From Metabacillus rhizolycopersici (GTDB lineage: Bacteria; Bacillota; Bacilli; Bacillales; Bacillaceae), in assembly GCF_020075705.1 (NCBI RefSeq), contig NZ_JAIQUM010000003.1, forward strand, positions 62,001 to 126,000: DNA of 64,000 nt, written 5' to 3'. This document shows positions 58,958 through 64,000 of this stretch, one piece after another (the stretch's first letter is position 1; every line of letters starts with the position of its first letter). The notes under the pieces are model-generated. The model was not told where the DNA came from, made no database searches, and saw only the letters and a program-made list of their open reading frames with translations. The translations under genes were made by a program, and so were the position numbers.

Positions 58958-59578
58958 TTAATGATTCGTCTTGCTGTTTTCTTTTACAAAATCCTTCACA
59001 GGAAAACCTGGTACCTCGTGATGATGGCGACATCTTGACTCATATGATTCTGCTGCTCCGACGAGAATAATCGGATCGTGATATGATGCTGGGTTGCCAT
59101 TAATTAGTCTTTGTGTTCGACTGGCAGGTGATCCGCATACAGAGCATACCGCTTGTAGCTTTGTGACTAATTCAGCAATTGCCATTATTTTTGGAACGAC
59201 ACTAAATGGCTCGCCTCTAAAGTCTTGATCCAGGCCTGCTACAATCACTCGATATCCTTGATTTGCTAAAAGTGTTAACACATCACAGATGTCATCGTCA
59301 AAGAACTGTACTTCGTCAATTGCGATGACATCGGTTTTCTCTGAAATATGCTCTAGTATTTCAACTGAAGATGCAATTGGTTTACAGATAATTGATGTAC
59401 CATTATGTGACACAACTTCTTCTTCACTATAGCGGTTATCAATTACTGGTTTAAAAACCTTTACTTCCTGTTTTGCAAATTGTGCACGGCGAACTCTACG
59501 AATGAGTTCTTCTGATTTGCCCGAAAACATGCTGCCACAGATCATTTCGAGCCATCCACTTTGCTTCATTACATACAT
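58958..59578 (-). CDS. tdk: Thymidine kinase
   Basis: 206 residues. P-loop [24 protein letters not shown], lasso region and zinc cysteines CSVCG and the C-x-HHH region SRCRHHHEV. Salvages thymidine. ATG at 59578 with AAGGGG 9 nt upstream; an upstream in-frame extension to 59641 is not family-like. Confidence 0.95.
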   Translation of the reverse strand: MYVMKQSGWLEMICGSMFSGKSEELIRRVRRAQFAKQEVKVFKPVIDNRYSEEEVVSHNGTSIICKPIASSVEILEHISEKTDVIAIDEVQFFDDDICDVLTLLANQGYRVIVAGLDQDFRGEPFSVVPKIMAIAELVTKLQAVCSVCGSPASRTQRLINGNPASYHDPIILVGAAESYESRCRHHHEVPGFPVKDFVKENSKTNH

Positions 59579-59699
59579 TAAAACGGTCCCCTTCCCTTCG
59601 TCGTCAATGCTCCCAGAGTCGATTGACCGTACCCGTTTCATTGGTACCTTTTCATCCTAAATATCTATATAAACATGTGTCTTCATGGTGATGACAATA

Positions 59700-59820
59700 A
59701 GAAAAGCGCAAGCGCCTTGTTCAGCTCCGACAAGCATAAGACGAGCAGGAATAGAAGGTGTTCTTTACCTTCAATTCCTGCTTGGCTTATGACTCGAGGA
59801 GCTAGGCGCTGCAGCTAGAC
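59700..59820 (+). repeat. Modular hairpin element, copy 7 (module A)
   Basis: Variable stem GCAGGA/TCCTGC; joins copy 8 through CAATCAGAAAAGCG, lacking the tail. Confidence 0.9.
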
Positions 59821-59824
59821 AATC

Positions 59825-59940
59825 AGAAAAGCGCAAGCGCCTTGTTCAGCCTCAGGCAAATAAGACGCTTTTGAATAGAAGGCGTAATTTGCTTTCAATT
59901 CAAAAGTGACTTAGACCCAAGAGAGGCCGATAAAAGTCAA
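59825..59940 (+). repeat. Modular hairpin element, copy 8 (module A)
   Basis: Variable stem CTTTTGA/TCAAAAG, as in copy 3; the module loop differs (GGCGTAATTTGC) and the 3' outer arm is degraded. Confidence 0.85.
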
Positions 59941-59950
59941 AAGTTGGCGT

Positions 59951-59992
59951 GAAAAAACAGGCAAGATCAGTTTCGTCCTGCCTGTTGTAAAT
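59951..59992 (-). terminator. Terminator of rpmE
   Basis: ACAGGCA/TGCCTGT stem followed by TTTTTT on the minus strand. Confidence 0.8.
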
Positions 59993-59998
59993 TCTTTA

Positions 59999-60211
59999 TT
60001 ACTGTTGCTGTTGCTTAATGCCGTATTTTTTGTTGAATTTATCTACACGTCCACCTGCATCTGCAAATTTTTGACGTCCTGTGTAGAATGGATGGCACTC
60101 AGAACAAACCTCAACTTTGATCTCTTTTACTACAGAGCCAGTTTCGAATTCGTTACCACAAGCGCATTTCACCATAACCTTATTAAAGTTTGGATGAATT
60201 CCTGTTTTCAT
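59999..60211 (-). CDS. rpmE: Ribosomal protein L31 (zinc-binding type A)
   Basis: 70 residues: [20 protein letters not shown] and [14 protein letters not shown]; the four cysteines (CxC, CxxC) mark the zinc form, whose partner YtjA is used on zinc shortage. ATG at 60211 lies 9 nt after AAGGAG. Confidence 0.95.
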   Translation of the reverse strand: MKTGIHPNFNKVMVKCACGNEFETGSVVKEIKVEVCSECHPFYTGRQKFADAGGRVDKFNKKYGIKQQQQ

Positions 60212-60368
60212 TCGTTTCATCTCCTTCCGCCCTGAATCATATCCGAAACAGAGTTAAATATCTAGATTCAATTCGTCCGATTGACGAAATTACACTAGAA
60301 AAGCACATGAGGAAATTATAACAAGTGCTAGGTTCAAAAGCAAGCTGAAGTTAAATATTACTAATACC

Positions 60369-60524
60369 GAAAAGCGGAAGCGCCTTGCTCAGCCCCGACA
60401 GTCATAAGACGAGGCAGAATAGAAGGCGTTCTTTGCCTTCAATTCTGCCTCGTCTTATGACTCGAAGGGCTAGGCGCTGCAGCTAGACACCAAAACTAAA
60501 TCAAAAAATTTATACTTTCTTATC
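60369..60524 (+). repeat. Modular hairpin element, copy 9 (module A)
   Basis: Variable stem AGGCAGA/TCTGCCT; full tail ending CTTTCTTATC. Confidence 0.9.
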
Positions 60525-60530
60525 CTACTA

Positions 60531-60686
60531 GAAATGCGGAAGCGCCTTGGTCAGCTCCGACAAGCATAAGACGAGCCATAATAGAAGGCGTTCTTTGCCT
60601 TCAATTATGGCTTGGCTTATGACTCGAGGAGCTAGGCGCTGCAGCTGGACACCAAAACTAAGTCAAAAAATTTATACTTTCTTATC
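60531..60686 (+). repeat. Modular hairpin element, copy 10 (module A)
   Basis: Variable stem GCCATAA/TTATGGC; full tail. Confidence 0.9.
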
Positions 60687-60691
60687 CTACT

Positions 60692-60812
60692 AGAAAAGCG
60701 GAAGCGCCTTGTCCAGCCCCGACAAGCATAAGACGAGCCGGAATAGAAGGTGTTCTTTGCCTTCAATTCCGGATTGGCTTATGACTCGAGGGGCTAGGCG
60801 CTGCAGCTAGAC
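60692..60812 (+). repeat. Modular hairpin element, copy 11 (module A)
   Basis: Variable stem CCGGA/TCCGG; no tail, joined to copy 12 by AATCAGAAAAGCGG. Confidence 0.9.
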
Positions 60813-60817
60813 AATCA

Positions 60818-60940
60818 GAAAAGCGGAAGCGCCTTGGTCAGCTCCGACAAGCATAAGGCGAGCCATAATAGAAGGCGTTCTTTGCCTTTAATTATGGCTT
60901 GGCTTATGACTCGAGGAGCTAGGACGCTTGCGCTAGAAAC
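60818..60940 (+). repeat. Modular hairpin element, copy 12 (module A)
   Basis: Variable stem GCCATAA/TTATGGC as in copy 10; ends CGCTTGCGCTAGAAAC. Confidence 0.9.
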
Positions 60941-61002
60941 GGAATCTTGTTCTAAAACTTCATTTCCATGCCTTAGTTAGCCACAATATCTACGCACTTA
61001 CC

Positions 61003-62274
61003 TTATCTATTTCTAGCAGTTTTCATTTCAGCATCGAGCATGCTAAAGAATTCTTCATTTGATTTGGTTTGACGTAGTTTTTTCAAGAACCTTTCGACGA
61101 AGTCTGGAGAATCGGTCATTGATTTGCGAATTGCCCATAGTTTATCGAGATGATCTTTTGGAATAAGTAGCTCTTCTTTTCTTGTTCCTGATCTGCGAAT
61201 GTCGATCGCTGGGAAGATACGTTTTTCTGCGAGTGAGCGGTCGAGGTGTAACTCCAAGTTACCCGTACCTTTGAACTCCTCATAAATGACGTCATCCATT
61301 CGGGAGCCTGTATCAACTAATGCTGTCGCAAGAATCGTTAAGCTTCCACCTTCCTCAATGTTACGCGCAGCACCAAAGAAGCGTTTCGGGCGATGGAAGG
61401 CCGCTGGATCGATACCACCAGATAATGTACGTCCGCTTGGTGGAATAACTAAGTTATAGGCACGCGCTAGACGGGTAATGCTATCCATTAAAATAATGAC
61501 ATCTTTTTTATGTTCAACGAGACGCATCGCACGCTCAAGGACAAGCTCTGCAACTTTGATATGATTTTCAGGAACCTCATCAAACGTTGAGCTGACAACG
61601 TCTCCAGCTACCGAACGTTCGATATCCGTTACTTCCTCTGGGCGCTCATCTATTAATAAGACGATGAGTTCTGCATCGGGATTGTTTGCTGTTACGCTAT
61701 TAGCAATTTCCTTTAAAAGCATTGTTTTCCCTGCTTTAGGAGGAGCAACAATTAATCCACGTTGGCCAAAACCAACAGGTGCAATGAGATCCATTATTCT
61801 CGTCGATAAATAATTTGGCTTAGTTTCTAGAAAAATTTGTCTATCTGGATAGAGAGGAGTTAATGCAGGAAAGTGAACACGTTCCTTAGCCGTTTCAGGA
61901 TCTTCACCATTTACGGCTTCTACATGAAGCAAGCCATAATAGCGTTCATTTTCTTTTGGTGGACGTACTTTACCAGATACTTTGTCCCCATTTCGTAAAT
62001 CAAAACGTCTAATTTGGGATGCAGAAATATAAATATCCTCTGAGCTCGGTGAATAGTTTATCGGTCTTAAAAAGCCGAAGCCTTCAGACTGAATGATTTC
62101 TAGGACACCTTCCATGAATAGTAAATCTTCTTGTTCTGCATTTGCTTTTAATATGGCAAAAATTAATTCTTTTTTCGTTAACTTGCTGTAATAAGATACT
62201 TTATAATGACGGGCAAGCTCGTACAATTCTTTTAGTTTCATATGTTCTAAAGAAGAGATTGAAACTTGATTCAT
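61003..62274 (-). CDS. rho: Transcription termination factor Rho
   Basis: 423 residues: N-terminal helical region, cold-shock RNA-binding domain (~50-115, [14 protein letters not shown]), P-loop [28 protein letters not shown]-loop region [14 protein letters not shown]. Hexameric RNA helicase. ATG at 62274, ribosome site weak (GAGTGGTG). Confidence 0.96.
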   Translation of the reverse strand: MNQVSISSLEHMKLKELYELARHYKVSYYSKLTKKELIFAILKANAEQEDLLFMEGVLEIIQSEGFGFLRPINYSPSSEDIYISASQIRRFDLRNGDKVSGKVRPPKENERYYGLLHVEAVNGEDPETAKERVHFPALTPLYPDRQIFLETKPNYLSTRIMDLIAPVGFGQRGLIVAPPKAGKTMLLKEIANSVTANNPDAELIVLLIDERPEEVTDIERSVAGDVVSSTFDEVPENHIKVAELVLERAMRLVEHKKDVIILMDSITRLARAYNLVIPPSGRTLSGGIDPAAFHRPKRFFGAARNIEEGGSLTILATALVDTGSRMDDVIYEEFKGTGNLELHLDRSLAEKRIFPAIDIRRSGTRKEELLIPKDHLDKLWAIRKSMTDSPDFVERFLKKLRQTKSNEEFFSMLDAEMKTARNR

Positions 62275-62575
62275 AAAAAACACCACTCTTTTTATTTTCA
62301 ATTTTATATTATTACTTTTCCATCTATCGATTTTCAAATTCATTTTTACTGGTAATGAAAACTAGTTTTGGTAGCAATATTTTCATTAGAAGATTTCGTG
62401 TCAATTGCACTTATGAAGAAAAAACTAGTACATTAAGGATAAAGAAGAAAAATGAAGGTGAGCTTGAAGTAGATTTTGCAGTAATTTATTCAACACAGCA
62501 CTCTTTATTTTTACCCTATTTTATAAATTTAATCAATCACTTTTGGAAAACTTGCAGGAAATTGAGGGTATTAAA

Positions 62576-62670
62576 AGAAAGCGTAAGCATCTTTGCCAGC
62601 TCCAGACGTCACATATTTACTCATAAATAGAAGTTATTTCCTGCGAGGAGCTCGGCAAAGATGAAGCAGG
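62576..62670 (+). repeat. Diverged, truncated modular hairpin element
   Basis: AAAGCGTAAGCATCTTTGCC and GAGGAGCTCGGCAAAGATG form long arms (CATCTTTGCC.AGCTCC pairs with GGAGCT.GGCAAAGATG); AATAGAAG of module A remains. The 62275-62575 stretch upstream of rho shows no gene. Confidence 0.6.
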
Positions 62671-62758
62671 ATGTTGACCTGTCTTCTCTCTATTGTAGTT
62701 TACCTATTCTATCATGCATTAACAGGCAGTACTACCCCCACTTTTCGGCATTTGGTGA

Positions 62759-62864
62759 AGAAAAGCGCAAGCGCCTTGATCAGCCTCAGGCTTAGACCCA
62801 AGAGGGGCTAGGCCGCTTGCGCTAGACACCAAACTACGTACAAAAAACTTATACTTTCTTATCT
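62759..62864 (+). repeat. Modular hairpin element, copy 13 (minimal, no inner module)
   Basis: Only the outer arms (AAAGCGCAAGCGCCTTGATC, AGGCTTAGACCCAAGAGGGG, CCGCTTGCGCTAGACACC) and tail CTTTCTTATC. Confidence 0.9.
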
Positions 62865-62909
62865 TTCAAGTAAAGATGCATAGGGTGGGGATAATAACTA
62901 ACTCTTACT

Positions 62910-63872
62910 TTATTTGATGACTAAATTTGGTTTTTTCTTCAAGCTATGGGTACCATCAATAAAGCGGACAGTTCCGGACTTTGCACGCATGACGATTGAA
63001 TAGGTCTTGGCTGTCGTACCTTTAAATTGGACTCCTCTTAAAAGCTCACCATCTGTTACACCTGTCGCCGCAAAGATCGCGTCATCTCCTTTTACTAGGT
63101 CATCCATTAAGAGGATTTTATCAACATCAAGGCCCATTTTGATGCAACGCGCAAGCTCTTGTTCGTTTTGCGGAAGTAATTTCCCTTGGATTTCCCCACC
63201 TAAACATTTTAACGCCACTGCGGCTAAAACGCCTTCAGGTGCACCACCAGAACCGAATAAGATGTCAACGCCGGTATGATCGAAAGCTGTATTAATGGCT
63301 CCAGCTACATCACCGTCATTAATCACTTTAATTCTTGCTCCAGCTTCACGAAGTTGCTGGATAATATGCTCATGTTTTTTTCGATTTAATATCGTCGCAA
63401 CAACATCTTCAATATCTTTGTTTTTTGCCTTTGCAACTGCCTTTAAATTATCAATTATCGGGGCTTCAATATCGATACACCCTACTGCTTCAGGCCCTAC
63501 GGCAATTTTGTCCATATACATATCTGGAGCATGAAGCATATTTCCATGATCTCCGATGGCAATAACAGAAAGTGCATTCCAACCACCAGAAGCAACAATA
63601 TTTGTCCCCTCTAATGGATCAACCGCTACATCAACCCGAGGTCCATACCCTGTGCCAAGCTTTTCGCCAATATAAAGCATTGGCGCTTCATCCATTTCCC
63701 CTTCTCCAATGACGACCGTGCCTTTCATTGGAATTGTATCAAACACATCACGCATTGCAGATGTTGCTGCCCCATCAGCCTCATCCTTCTTCCCTCTCCC
63801 CATCCAACGAGCTGAAGCTAACGCAGCGGCTTCGGTTACCCTTACCAATTCCATTGACAAACTTCTTTCCAT
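62910..63872 (-). CDS. glpX: Fructose-1,6-bisphosphatase class II (GlpX)
   Basis: 320 residues. Li+-sensitive phosphatase fold: [29 protein letters not shown] (metal and substrate site), [17 protein letters not shown]. Acts in gluconeogenesis. AAGGGGAG before the ATG. Upstream of rho as in Bacillus. The 63873-64000 end of the window holds no gene I can see. Confidence 0.95.
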   Translation of the reverse strand: MERSLSMELVRVTEAAALASARWMGRGKKDEADGAATSAMRDVFDTIPMKGTVVIGEGEMDEAPMLYIGEKLGTGYGPRVDVAVDPLEGTNIVASGGWNALSVIAIGDHGNMLHAPDMYMDKIAVGPEAVGCIDIEAPIIDNLKAVAKAKNKDIEDVVATILNRKKHEHIIQQLREAGARIKVINDGDVAGAINTAFDHTGVDILFGSGGAPEGVLAAVALKCLGGEIQGKLLPQNEQELARCIKMGLDVDKILLMDDLVKGDDAIFAATGVTDGELLRGVQFKGTTAKTYSIVMRAKSGTVRFIDGTHSLKKKPNLVIK

Positions 63873-64000
63873 GTCGCTTCTCCCCTTTGCATTTGCTCTC
63901 CCTTTGAAAAATGGTGGGTTACATTATCCTACTGAATTCATCATATATATATGAAAAATAATCATGCACTTTATCTTATCTTTTCTTCAAAAATGAGTGA

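Noticed and set aside
62355..62630. 91-residue frame between rho and glpX
   Set aside because: Basic low-complexity composition, no ribosome site, runs into a degenerate repeat.

Overview
The window reads as a chromosome segment from an endospore-forming, motile, low-GC Gram-positive of the Bacillus type (family Bacillaceae). Evidence: sporulation genes (cotJABC, spoIIID, spoIIQ, spoIID, spoIIR, racA), flagellar rod genes (flhO/flhP), strong AGGAGG-type ribosome binding sites, frequent TTG/GTG starts, SigA-type promoters with 17-bp spacers, and gene order matching the Bacillus subtilis ywq-ywp-ywm-atp-ywl-ywk-rho block. Species cannot be fixed from sequence alone.

Layout. 1-7.3 kb is an accessory surface-polysaccharide region: a partial CDP-alcohol phosphatidyltransferase, a glycosyltransferase, a sugar-nucleotide epimerase, a beta-helix protein with a twin-arginine-like start, a PIG-L deacetylase lipoprotein and a membrane acetyltransferase. 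7.6-12 kb holds cell-wall proteins with CWB2 repeats, including a SpoIID/LytB protein whose catalytic-like domain is split by three CWB2 repeats. 12-25.6 kb holds a SEC-C protein, the SWIM/SNF2 pair ywqB-ywqA, ssbB, ywpF, cotJABC, a small lipoprotein, fabZ, an EpuA-like protein and flhP/flhO. 25.8-28.7 kb is an inserted-looking block: ArsR regulator + SulP transporter, and a divergent cysteine-rich protein with a small membrane protein. 28.8-48.3 kb is core: mbl, spoIIID, spoIIQ, a VanZ protein, spoIID, murAA, ywmB, ywzB, the atp operon (atpIBEFHAGDC) from one good promoter, a Vpr-like protease, upp. 48.5-64 kb: glyA, ywlG, rpiB, ywlE, mntP, ywlC, ywlB, spoIIR, prmC, prfA, racA, tdk, rpmE, rho, glpX.

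Between genes the window is rich in repeats: (i) at least 13 copies of a modular 105-175 bp inverted-repeat element whose variable inner stem changes in a compensated way from copy to copy; (ii) a 52-bp tandem array at 22.0-22.4 kb; (iii) three loci of degenerate phrases recurring every 21 bp; (iv) two diverged copies of a different hairpin 57 kb apart. There are also two gene remnants (an MCP tail and a probable atpZ tail), a four-site DnaA-box cluster upstream of ywlC and a candidate PurR box pair upstream of glyA.

The genes cooperate in envelope and spore biology (wall precursor synthesis by MurAA, cell shape by Mbl, engulfment by SpoIID/SpoIIQ, SigE signalling by SpoIIR), energy conversion (F1Fo ATP synthase), one-carbon and nucleotide salvage (GlyA, Upp, Tdk) and translation/transcription termination (PrfA, PrmC, YwlC, RpmE, Rho). 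No CRISPR array, tRNA, rRNA, prophage or transposase gene was seen. The strongest candidate for something undescribed is the covarying modular repeat family.
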